Of a DNA stretch of 64,000 nucleotides, positions 1 through 7,784 are shown one piece after another. Made by a program: the position numbers and the translations under genes. A model generated the notes under the pieces. It searched no databases. It saw only the letters and a program-made list of their open reading frames with translations, and was not told where the DNA came from. Within the stretch, counting starts at the first letter, position 1; each line of letters opens with the position of its first letter. The stretch comes from Xanthobacter sp. NM-59 (lineage in GTDB: Bacteria > Pseudomonadota > Alphaproteobacteria > Rhizobiales > Xanthobacteraceae). Location of the stretch: NCBI RefSeq assembly GCF_021401125.1, contig NZ_JACBFQ010000002.1:1-64000 (forward strand), written 5' to 3'.

Positions 1-1101
1 CCGGCGGCCTCGCCGGCCGGGCTCGCCCAGCGCGCGGCGGGCGCGGCCGGTGACGCGGCCATGGGCGCGGCCTTCGGAGAGGGGCCATGGCCGGGCAAGG
101 CCATCACCCAGCCCTTCATTCCCCTCATCCAGCTCGGAACGCCGGGGGCCGCCGGACAGGCGCCGTCCCTGGTGCGTATTCGCGATCTGGTGAGCAACGT
201 CTATGGCGTGCTCTCGGGGGTCGCCAATGCGCCGCAGCCGCCGGTCGCGGCATTCCAGATCATCTCGGCCCAGGGCCGCAACCAGGGCAATGACGCCTTC
301 ACCGCCCTGCGCACGGATTCCGCTTTGCGCCCGGATCCGGTGCGCGCCGTGCTGCAGAGCGTCGCCGACAATGCCTGGGCGACGCTGCTCGGCCTCGCCC
401 GTGACAACGTCAACCAGGCCTGGAAGCAGGAGGTGCTGCCGGTGTGCGAGAGCGCCATCGCCCGCCGCTATCCGGTCTATGCGGATGCGCGCGACGACAT
501 CACACTGTCGGACTTCACGGATTTCTTCCGCCCCGGCGGCACAATGGACAGCTTCTTCCAGCAGTATCTCGCCCCCTTCGTCACCGAGCGGCGCGGCACC
601 TATGTGCCCCTGTCGCCGGACGCCACGCGCGCGCTCATCGGCCAGGAGACGCTGGCGCAATTCAACCGCGCCCGGCAGATCCGGGAGGCGTTCTTCCCCA
701 ATAAGGGGCCGACCCTGCTGGTGAAATACGGGGTGCGGCCCACCTTCCTGTCGCCGAACGTGCTGCGCGCCACGCTCGACATCGACGGCAACGACATCGT
801 CTATCGCCACGAAGCCCCGCGCACCTATGACATGGAGTGGCCGTCCAAGGGCGAGGCCAGTACCGTCACCGTCACACTGACCCCTGTGGAGGGGCGGCAG
901 ACCCAGGTGCAGCGCTCCGGCTCCTGGGCCCTGTTCCGCTTCGTCTCGGGCTTTGGCATGCGCAGCCGGGGCGACACCCAGGCCGTGCGCGTGCAGGGGC
1001 CCGACGGCCAGAGCGTGACCTATGAGCTGCGCGCCGCCAGCGTGAACAACGCCTTCGCCCTCGGCGCCCTGCACGCCTTCCGCTGCCCGGACGACCTATG
1101 A
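1..1101 (+). CDS. tssM: T6SS inner-membrane subunit TssM (IcmF family), C-terminal part only
   Basis: The reading frame is already open at base 1, so the gene starts outside the window; 366 C-terminal residues are visible. TssM is the large inner-membrane protein that, with TssJ and TssL, forms the membrane complex of the type VI secretion machine. The visible part contains the periplasmic region that contacts TssJ, ending in the beta-rich IcmF C-terminal domain (segments such as WALFRFVSGFGMRS near the end). The stop overlaps the tagF start in an ATGA junction, so translation is probably coupled. The family call rests on the C-terminal sequence and on the T6SS neighbours. Confidence 0.85.
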   Translation, partial: PAASPAGLAQRAAGAAGDAAMGAAFGEGPWPGKAITQPFIPLIQLGTPGAAGQAPSLVRIRDLVSNVYGVLSGVANAPQPPVAAFQIISAQGRNQGNDAFTALRTDSALRPDPVRAVLQSVADNAWATLLGLARDNVNQAWKQEVLPVCESAIARRYPVYADARDDITLSDFTDFFRPGGTMDSFFQQYLAPFVTERRGTYVPLSPDATRALIGQETLAQFNRARQIREAFFPNKGPTLLVKYGVRPTFLSPNVLRATLDIDGNDIVYRHEAPRTYDMEWPSKGEASTVTVTLTPVEGRQTQVQRSGSWALFRFVSGFGMRSRGDTQAVRVQGPDGQSVTYELRAASVNNAFALGALHAFRCPDDL

Positions 1102-1844
1102 GCCAGCATGACACCCAGCGCGGCGGGCTGTTCGGCAAGATCCCGTCGAAGGACGACTTCGTGCGGCGCAACCTGCCCATGACCTTCGTGACGCCCTGGG
1201 ACAACTGGCTGACGCGGGTGATGGCCCAGGGCACCCTGACGGATGCCCCCGCCTGGAAGGCCGCCTATCTCACCAGCCCGCCCTGGCGCTTCGCCCTCGA
1301 CCCAGGTGTCGCCGGAGACGGGGGCTGGATCGGGGTGCTGGCCTCCTCGCTGGACCGGTTCGGCCGGGCCTTTCCGCTCACCCTCGCGGTGCCTTTCAGC
1401 CGCCCGCTTGGCATCCTCGATCTGCATGAGGACACCGGCCCCCTCACAGAGGCGCTGGAGGCGATGGTGCTGCAGGTGATCGAGGACGCGCTCGACCTGG
1501 AGGAGGCCGCCGCCGCCTTGCCCGATCTCGCCCGCCGCCTGCTGCCGCCGGCGGCGGAACCGGTGCTGCGCACGGCGCGGGAAGGCCGCCGCCGCACCGA
1601 CCGCGCCTGGGTGCTCGCGGGCCGCAGCCTGCCGTCCGTGGGCTGGGCCGCGAGCGACCTGCTCACCTGGTCCCTGCGCGCGGGGGCCACCGGCCCGGTG
1701 GGCCTCACCTGCTGGTGGCATGAGGGCTGGGAGGCACAGCCGCCCATATGGCTGATGACCCGTGGCTTGCCGGACGCCGGCATGTTCGAGCGCATGATGA
1801 ACGGCAACTGGGCGGACGACGCGCCGGAGACCGGTCAGCCATGA
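1098..1844 (+). CDS. tagF: T6SS-associated protein TagF
   Basis: 248 residues. The N-terminus carries the TagF signature GLFGKIPSKDDFVRRNLP, and the next stretch (TPWDNWLTRVM) is also typical of the family. In Pseudomonas and Agrobacterium, TagF is a post-translational repressor of T6SS assembly that works against or in parallel with the PpkA/PppA threonine phosphorylation switch; in Agrobacterium it is fused to PppA. Here TagF and the phosphatase are separate genes joined by an ATGA overlap, as are TssM and TagF. This supports one translationally coupled operon. Confidence 0.9.
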   Translation: MSQHDTQRGGLFGKIPSKDDFVRRNLPMTFVTPWDNWLTRVMAQGTLTDAPAWKAAYLTSPPWRFALDPGVAGDGGWIGVLASSLDRFGRAFPLTLAVPFSRPLGILDLHEDTGPLTEALEAMVLQVIEDALDLEEAAAALPDLARRLLPPAAEPVLRTAREGRRRTDRAWVLAGRSLPSVGWAASDLLTWSLRAGATGPVGLTCWWHEGWEAQPPIWLMTRGLPDAGMFERMMNGNWADDAPETGQP

Positions 1845-2593
1845 CCCTTCGTGGCCGGCCGCCCTCTCCGCCCGCGCCGCCGGAGCTGGCCTTTCGCGCG
1901 TCCGCCGCCACCCGCATTGGCCCCCGCCACCCGCAGAACGAGGATGCGCACCTGGTGAGCGAAGGCGCCGGCCTGTTCGCCGTTTCCGACGGCATTGGCG
2001 GGCTCGCCGAGGGGGAAGTGGCGAGCCGCGCGGTGGTGGAGCTGCTGCACCGGGGCGTGACAGCGAATGCAAGCCTCGACGCCCGCGTGGCACAGGCGCA
2101 CGACGCGCTCTATCGCGCCAATGCCGCCTTGTTCCAGGCGGGAGAGGAAAGCCAGCGCCCCATGGGGGCCACGGTGGTTGCCGCCCTTCTGGGGGAGGGC
2201 TGCGCGGTGTGCCTGTGGGCCGGGGATTCGCGCGCCTATCTCGCCCGCGCCGGCGCCCTGCATCCGGTGACGCACGACCACGCCATTCTCGGCCGCACCA
2301 GCCGGAATGGGCCGCCCCGCACCCTCGTCACCCGCGCCATCGGCCCGGACGAGGCCGTGGACATCGACTGCACCATCGTCGAGCTCCAGCCCGGCGACAC
2401 CCTGCTTTTGTGCTCGGACGGCGTGTATGGCGCCATCGGCGATGCGCGCCTGGAAACGCTCCTCGGCGCCACGCCGCCGGCCGATGCGGAAGAGGTGGTG
2501 GCGGAGGCGGTGGCGCGCGGCACCCGCGACGATGCGACAGCCATCGTCATCGCGATCCGGCCCGCGGGGGCGGCCCATGTCTCGCCGCGATGA
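1841..2593 (+). CDS. pppA: PP2C-family Ser/Thr phosphatase of the T6SS switch
   Basis: 250 residues from the ATG at 1841, which overlaps the tagF stop; an upstream in-frame start would run deep into tagF. PP2C metal-binding motifs appear in order: RHPQNEDAH near residue 27, SDGIGGLAEGE near 48, WAGDSRAYL near 127, CSDGVYGAI near 188 and TRDDAT near 227. The role expected from the family is to dephosphorylate the substrate of the adjacent kinase (Fha or TssL) and switch the T6SS off. Its 3' end overlaps the kinase start by 17 bases. Confidence 0.9.
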   Translation: MTLRGRPPSPPAPPELAFRASAATRIGPRHPQNEDAHLVSEGAGLFAVSDGIGGLAEGEVASRAVVELLHRGVTANASLDARVAQAHDALYRANAALFQAGEESQRPMGATVVAALLGEGCAVCLWAGDSRAYLARAGALHPVTHDHAILGRTSRNGPPRTLVTRAIGPDEAVDIDCTIVELQPGDTLLLCSDGVYGAIGDARLETLLGATPPADAEEVVAEAVARGTRDDATAIVIAIRPAGAAHVSPR

Positions 2594-3560
2594 GCCCGCA
2601 TCCACGCCGCTCGGTGGCAACGGCCGGCCGACGGTTCTGCCGCCCTATCTCGGCCTGCGCCTCAAGAACCGCTACGAGCTGATCCAGGTGGTGGGGCGCG
2701 GCGGCATGAGCACGGTGTTCCATGCGGTGGACCATGTCCGCCTGCGCGCCCGCGCGCCCCGCGCGGACGTGGCCATCAAGCTCGCCACCCTGGCCGCCCC
2801 CTATGACGGCGCCGCCCGCGAGCTGATTCACCGCGAGGCCCAGCGCATGCTGGAGCTGGTCCACCCCAACATCGTGCGCGTCTATGACAGCGATCATGAC
2901 GGCGACCGTCACTTCCTGGTGATGGAGCTGCTGCGCGGGCGCACCCTTTCCGCCATCCTCAAGGAGCGCCGCGGCAAGGGGCTGGACTGGGCGCAGGCCT
3001 GCGGCTTCATCCGCGCGGTGGGGGCGGCGCTGGCGTGCGCCCATGCGCACGGCCTCATTCACGGCGACCTGAAGCCCGGCAACGTGTTCATCTGCCAGGA
3101 CGGCAGCGTGAAGGTGCTGGATTTCGGCCTGTCCCAGCGCCCGGAGGCGGCCCGGACGGACGATGCCGATGCCACCGTGCACCTGCTCGGCCTGGTGGGC
3201 GCACTGACGCCCGCCTTCGCCTCCCCGGAGCGGCTGGAGGGGCGGGCGCCGACGGCGGCGTGCGACCTGTTCGCCTTCGGCCTCTTGACTTATGTGGTGC
3301 TGACCGGCACCCACCCCTTTCAGCGGCGCGATGTCCTGGCGGCACGCGCCCGGGGCAGCCTGCCGCGGCGCCCGGAGGGGCTTTCCGCCCATCGCTGGCG
3401 TGCGCTGAAGGCGCTGCTCGCCTTCGAGCCGTCCGAACGGCCGGACCGGGTGGAGGATTTCACGCGCCGCTTCCTCGCCCCGCTTTGGTCCCTGCCGGAC
3501 CTTCGTTCGCGCTGGCGTGCCGGCGCCTCCCTCCTCGCCGCGCGCAGGTCTTCGCCATGA
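2577..3560 (+). CDS. ppkA: Short PpkA-type Ser/Thr kinase of the T6SS switch
   Basis: 327 residues from the ATG at 2577, inside the end of pppA. The protein kinase domain spans about residues 33-300: Gly-rich loop GRGGMSTVF at 40-48, ATP lysine in VAIK at 68, catalytic loop HGDLKPGN with Asp164, and DFG at 182-184. The HRD arginine is replaced by glycine, so this is a non-RD kinase. PpkA of Pseudomonas is over 1,000 residues, with a membrane segment and a periplasmic sensor. This one ends soon after the kinase domain and shows no transmembrane segment, so the signal must arrive another way. Position next to pppA and tagF supports a T6SS role. Confidence 0.85.
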   Translation: MSRRDEPASTPLGGNGRPTVLPPYLGLRLKNRYELIQVVGRGGMSTVFHAVDHVRLRARAPRADVAIKLATLAAPYDGAARELIHREAQRMLELVHPNIVRVYDSDHDGDRHFLVMELLRGRTLSAILKERRGKGLDWAQACGFIRAVGAALACAHAHGLIHGDLKPGNVFICQDGSVKVLDFGLSQRPEAARTDDADATVHLLGLVGALTPAFASPERLEGRAPTAACDLFAFGLLTYVVLTGTHPFQRRDVLAARARGSLPRRPEGLSAHRWRALKALLAFEPSERPDRVEDFTRRFLAPLWSLPDLRSRWRAGASLLAARRSSP

Positions 3561-4027
3561 CGGACGCACCGACCAACACGGACGCACCGGACGCGCCGAG
3601 CACCGAATTGCAGGCGCTCCAGAAGCTGGACCGGCTGTGCCGCCAGATCGCCCGTGGCAATTACGATTATACCGATGAGCTATTCGCCCTCACCTGCGCC
3701 CAGGAGGCCTCCTCCACCGTTCGCGAGCTGGCGGAATCCTTCGGCTTCATGCTGGTGCAGGTGGAGGCGCGCGAAACGCGGCTCACCTGGCTCATCGAGG
3801 AATTGCAGGAGCTGAAGGCCCAGCTCGAGGAGGCCAATGGCCGCCTGCGGAAGGAGAATGCCACCCTCACCACCGCGGTGGCACAGCTCACGGTGGAGAT
3901 CGACCGCCAGCGCTTCAAGCGCGAGGTGGGCGCCATCACGGAATCCGATTATTTCCAGAATCTCCAGCGCCGCGCGCGGTCGCTGCGCGAGCGGCACAAG
4001 GCCGCCCAAACGAAGGATCGGGAATGA
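3557..4027 (+). CDS. Coiled-coil protein of unknown function in the T6SS switch operon
   Basis: 156 residues; the ATG at 3557 overlaps the kinase stop, and its own stop overlaps the next ATG. I do not recognise the family. The central part (about residues 70-125) is strongly helical and Glu/Leu/Arg rich with heptad spacing, for example IEELQELKAQLEEANGRLRK, and predicts a parallel coiled coil. The first 25 residues are Thr/Asp/Pro rich and probably disordered. No membrane segment or signal peptide is seen. Coupling to the following MinD-like ATPase suggests the two act together, perhaps as adaptor and positioning ATPase, but that is inference. Confidence 0.7.
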   Translation: MTDAPTNTDAPDAPSTELQALQKLDRLCRQIARGNYDYTDELFALTCAQEASSTVRELAESFGFMLVQVEARETRLTWLIEELQELKAQLEEANGRLRKENATLTTAVAQLTVEIDRQRFKREVGAITESDYFQNLQRRARSLRERHKAAQTKDRE

Positions 4028-4788
4028 CACGCATCATCTCCACCCATTCCTATCGGGGCGGCACCGGCAAATCGACCATCACCGCCAACATCGCCTATCT
4101 GCTCGCGGCGCAGGGCCAGCGCGTGGGCGTGGTGGACACCGACATTCTCTCCCCCGGCATCCATGTGCTGTTCGGCCTCGACGCGGACACCGCCCACTTC
4201 ACCCTCAACGACTATCTGTGGGGCCGCTGCGCCGTCGAGCAGGCGGTGATCGACGTCACCGCCAACGCCTTCCCCGCTGGCGCGCCCAAGGGCGGCAGCA
4301 TCCACCTTCTGCCCTCCAGCATGCAGGCCGGCGAGATTGCCCGCGTGCTGAAGGAAGGCTTCGAGGTGGACCTGCTCAATGAGGGCTTCCACACTTTGTG
4401 CGAGCGCCTCGACCTCGATTACCTGCTGATCGACACCCATCCGGGCGTGAACGAGGAGACCCTGCTCTCCATCGCCATCTCGGACACGCTGCTCCTGGTG
4501 CTGCGCCCCGACCACCAGGACTATCAGGGCACGGCGGTGACGCTGGAGCTGGCGCGACGGCTCGACGTGCCGCAGCTGCTGCTGGTGGTGAACAAGGCGC
4601 TGACCGCCTTCGACCCCAAGGAGCTGGCGGACCGCATCTTCAGCGCCTTCCGAACCCCGGTGGCAGCGGTGCTGCCGCTGAACGAGGACCTGGTGCGCCT
4701 GGGCAGCTCCGGCATCCTCGCCGCCCTGTCGCCGGACAGCGATTATGTGAGCGGCCTGCGCCCCGTGGCGGACATCGTGCAGCGCTGA
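4024..4788 (+). CDS. MinD/ParA-like P-loop ATPase in the T6SS operon
   Basis: 254 residues. The N-terminus YRGGTGKSTITANIA is a deviant Walker A motif of the MinD/ParA/Mrp class, but the signature lysine is arginine (Arg11). Further class motifs follow: VGVVDTDILSPG after the P-loop, and YLLIDTHPG (Walker B/switch II) near residue 140. ParA/MinD proteins position cellular machines by nucleotide-dependent surface binding. This is the last gene of the tagF-pppA-ppkA operon, joined to the coiled-coil gene by an ATGA overlap. No ParB or MinE gene is visible, so a role in placing or counting T6SS machines is inference. Confidence 0.85.
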   Translation: MTRIISTHSYRGGTGKSTITANIAYLLAAQGQRVGVVDTDILSPGIHVLFGLDADTAHFTLNDYLWGRCAVEQAVIDVTANAFPAGAPKGGSIHLLPSSMQAGEIARVLKEGFEVDLLNEGFHTLCERLDLDYLLIDTHPGVNEETLLSIAISDTLLLVLRPDHQDYQGTAVTLELARRLDVPQLLLVVNKALTAFDPKELADRIFSAFRTPVAAVLPLNEDLVRLGSSGILAALSPDSDYVSGLRPVADIVQR

Positions 4789-4805
4789 AGCCGAAAGAAG
4801 CGCCC

Positions 4806-6107
4806 TCAGCCGCCCTGGAACGCTTTCAGGAAGGCGATGGCGTTTTCCGGACGCCGGGCGCGCTCAAAGGAGAGGGCCGCCGCAAGGGCCCGCTGCATGG
4901 CATCCGTCAGGCCGCTGATGGGCGGCGGGGCAAGGCCCTGCTCCAGCGCATCGATGGACGGCAGCCGGTTGAAGGGATGCCGGCGCGTCAGCAGCAGGTG
5001 GATGATGCAGCCGAAGGCATAAATGTCGTCCCGCGCGTCCCGCGGCTCACCGCGCAATTGCTCGGGGCTGGCATAGGTGGGCGACACGGCATCGAGCGAC
5101 AGCGCGTCGAAATCCCCCGCTCGCGCCGCGTTGGCAATGCCGAAATCCAGGATCTTCAGCCGCCCATCCGTGCCCAGAAACAGGTTCGCCAGCTTGAGGT
5201 CGGCATGGGTGACGCCGCGCGCATGGGCATGGCCGAGCCCCGCGAACATGTCGCGAATGGCGTTCCAGGCGGCGGGGCTTCCCGCGAAGGCGGCGTCGTC
5301 GCGCAGCTTCACATCCAGGGAGCTGCCCTCCAGCAGCTCCATGACGATGAAGGGATGGGCTCCGTCGCGATCGAAATCATGCACGGCGACGATGTTGGGA
5401 TGGGAGAGGTCCTGGGTACGGCGGGCCTCCGCCTCCATGGCGCGCAGGGCGTCGGGGTGGGCACCGAAATCGCCGTGAAGCAGCTTGATGGCCACGTAGG
5501 GCCGGCTGCCGGCGGCTTCCACCCGGCGACGATCCACGGCGCGATAGACCACGCCCATGCCGCCGCGCCCCAGCTCCGCATCCAGCACGAACCGGTCGCG
5601 CAGGATCTGCCCCACCCGGCTCTCGTCGCGCCCGCTGCGGCCCAGCACCAGCGGCCGGCCATGGCCGTCGGCGCTGCTGCGGGCGTCGCGCCTCAGCCGG
5701 GCGCTGCGGAACGAGGCCAGGGCATCGTCCAGCTGGCGCTGGTTCTGCCGCGCCCGCGCCTCGCCCCCCTTGCGCAGGTCCTTGAACTGGCCGAGCAGCG
5801 CGGAAAGCACCACCGCATCCACCCGGTCCTTCAGCCCCTCCCCGCTGCCTGTGGGCGCGGGGGCGACCGGCTCCACCGGATCGGGAGCGGCGGCATCGGG
5901 ACGGCTCGCCTCCTGGAACAGCAGCATGGCGAGGTCGTAGGGCATGCGGCCGAGATTGATCTGCTCCTGAAGCGCGGCCGAAAGCTGCGTTGTGCCCGGC
6001 GCGCCATCCTCCTCCAGAGCCTCTTGCCGGCACAGGGCGCGCAGCTCCGTCACGAGCTGGTCGAACGATCGCCGGCCCTTGACGAAATCGGCGAACAGGC
6101 TGTCCAA
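4806..6107 (-). CDS. Second Ser/Thr protein kinase of the T6SS locus
   Basis: 433 residues if translation starts at the TTG at 6107; no ATG or GTG precedes the kinase domain in this frame. The upstream gene's stop lies 30 bases before, and the purine-rich GGGAGAG sits rather far upstream, so the exact start is uncertain. The N-terminal 170 residues are helical with a Pro-rich linker. The kinase domain covers about 172-425: Gly loop GRGGMGVVY at 180-188, Lys208, HADLKLAN with Asp303, DFG at 321-323. The HRD arginine is alanine, so it is another non-RD kinase. It is last in the clpV-regulator-kinase operon and converges on the MinD-like gene. No transmembrane segment is seen. Confidence 0.85.
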   Translation of the reverse strand: MDSLFADFVKGRRSFDQLVTELRALCRQEALEEDGAPGTTQLSAALQEQINLGRMPYDLAMLLFQEASRPDAAAPDPVEPVAPAPTGSGEGLKDRVDAVVLSALLGQFKDLRKGGEARARQNQRQLDDALASFRSARLRRDARSSADGHGRPLVLGRSGRDESRVGQILRDRFVLDAELGRGGMGVVYRAVDRRRVEAAGSRPYVAIKLLHGDFGAHPDALRAMEAEARRTQDLSHPNIVAVHDFDRDGAHPFIVMELLEGSSLDVKLRDDAAFAGSPAAWNAIRDMFAGLGHAHARGVTHADLKLANLFLGTDGRLKILDFGIANAARAGDFDALSLDAVSPTYASPEQLRGEPRDARDDIYAFGCIIHLLLTRRHPFNRLPSIDALEQGLAPPPISGLTDAMQRALAAALSFERARRPENAIAFLKAFQGG

Positions 6108-6137
6108 ATGGGGGTCGATGGCCGCTCTCCCTCGGTG

Positions 6138-7772
6138 TCACACCCGCCCCGGCTGGCGGATGTCGTAGCGTGAGAGCTTCTCCACCAGGCTGCGCCGGGA
6201 AATCTTCAACAGGTCGGCCGCGCGGCTCTGGTTCCACCCGGTCTCGCGCAGCTTCACCTCAATGATAGCAGCTTCGTAGTTCTGCACCATTGCCCGAAGG
6301 CCCGCATCGTCCTCGGCCGGCTGCACCACGGGCGCCGGCATGGCGCCGCCAGCGGCCAGCTCCGCCGGCAGGTGGCGGGGCTCCAGCCGGTCGCCATCAC
6401 ACAGCAGCACGGCCCGCTCGATGATGTTGCGCAGCTCGCGCACGTTGCCGGGAAAGCGCCATGTCATCAGGCTGTCGAGGGCCTGCGCCGTCAGCGCCGG
6501 TGGCCGCCGGCCGAGGGGCCGGCACGCCGCCGCCAGGAAGTGCTCGATAAGAGCCGGGATGTCGCCCGTGCGCTCCCGCAGCGGCGGCAGGCAGATGGGG
6601 AAGACCGAGAGGCGATAATAGAGGTCCTCGCGGAACTTCCCGTCCGCGATCTTGGCCGGCAAATCCGCATTGGTGGCGGCGACGATGCGCACATCCACCG
6701 TCTCAGTGCGGGTGTCGCCCACCCGGCGCACCTCGCTCTGGCCCAGCATGCGCAGGATTTTCGATTGCAGGCCCAGGGGCATGTCGCCCACTTCATCCAG
6801 GAACAGCGTGCCCCCCTGGGCCGCGTGCACCAGGCCCGGCCGGTCGGCGCTCGCGCCCGTGAAGGCGCCGCGGCGATAGCCAAACAGCTCGCTTTCCAGC
6901 AGATGCTCCGGGAGGGCCGCGCAGTTCTGCACCACGAACGGCCGGCCGCTGCGGGTGCTGGCGGCGTGCAGCATCTTTGCGAACACCTCCTTGCCGGTGC
7001 CTGTCTCGCCCAGCAGCAGCACCGGCACCGTGGCCGGCGCCGCCCGCCGCAGCAGGGCCAGCGCCACCTGGAACGACGCGCTTTCGCCGATGACGCCATT
7101 GCCGGGCCCGGCCTGCGCACCGCGCAAACGGGTATTCTCCTCCTCAAGATCACTCTTCGCCCGGTCGAGCTGGCGGATCAGCCGGCGGTTCTCATCGAAC
7201 AGGCGCGCATTGGAAATGGCCACCGCCGCATGGGCCGCAAAGCAGCGCACCACCCGCTCGGATTCCGGGCTGAGGGCGTGGGCCGGCTCATCGGCATCCA
7301 TGCGCACATTGACGAGCTGGAGCACGCCGAGGGTGAAGCCTTCCAGCGAGCGCAGAGGCGCCGCCACGAACGAGCGCGTGCGAAACCCGCTCGCCGCCTC
7401 CTGCGCGTGGAGGGGCGAGAAATCGAGGCCGCTATAAGCGCGCACGTCGGCGATGTTCACCACCCGGCCGGTGACCGCGGCATAGACGTTGGGATCATCG
7501 AGATTGAAGGAGTTGGCCGCCCGGTAGAGGGAGACGCTGCGCCCACCCTCCGCCACCTGCGGCGCCACCGCATTCTGCCCCACCAAAGCGTGCATCTCGC
7601 GCCCGGTATGGTCGAGCACCAGGATGCGCCCGCCCTCCGCCCCGGTCAGCCGGCGCGCCGCGCTTACCACGGCATTGAGGAGGGTGGCGAGATCGCGCTC
7701 GGTGGCCAGCGCGCTCGTCACCTCCATCAGCTCCTCCAGGGGGCTCAATGGATCGCTGCGGGTCCCATCCAC
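6138..7772 (-). CDS. Sigma-54-dependent activator (GAF, AAA+, Fis-type HTH)
   Basis: 544 residues. A GAF sensor domain occupies about residues 15-190. The central AAA+ domain has Walker A GETGTGKEVF, the sigma-54 contact loop GAFTGA, and Walker B LFLDEVGDMP. The C-terminus is a Fis-like helix-turn-helix (WNQSRAADLLKISRRSLVEKL). It is related to VasH, the sigma-54 activator encoded in many T6SS clusters. It lies between clpV and a kinase in one operon. A good -24/-12 promoter precedes hcp at 11284-11298, which makes hcp its likely target. The ligand sensed by the GAF domain is unknown. Confidence 0.93.
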   Translation of the reverse strand: MDGTRSDPLSPLEELMEVTSALATERDLATLLNAVVSAARRLTGAEGGRILVLDHTGREMHALVGQNAVAPQVAEGGRSVSLYRAANSFNLDDPNVYAAVTGRVVNIADVRAYSGLDFSPLHAQEAASGFRTRSFVAAPLRSLEGFTLGVLQLVNVRMDADEPAHALSPESERVVRCFAAHAAVAISNARLFDENRRLIRQLDRAKSDLEEENTRLRGAQAGPGNGVIGESASFQVALALLRRAAPATVPVLLLGETGTGKEVFAKMLHAASTRSGRPFVVQNCAALPEHLLESELFGYRRGAFTGASADRPGLVHAAQGGTLFLDEVGDMPLGLQSKILRMLGQSEVRRVGDTRTETVDVRIVAATNADLPAKIADGKFREDLYYRLSVFPICLPPLRERTGDIPALIEHFLAAACRPLGRRPPALTAQALDSLMTWRFPGNVRELRNIIERAVLLCDGDRLEPRHLPAELAAGGAMPAPVVQPAEDDAGLRAMVQNYEAAIIEVKLRETGWNQSRAADLLKISRRSLVEKLSRYDIRQPGRV

Positions 7773-7784
7773 GGTCGGGCGGCC

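Noticed and set aside
4398-6173. Long plus-strand frame overlapping the MinD-like gene and the second kinase
   Set aside because: Antisense to a clear kinase and out of frame with a clear ATPase; no domain.
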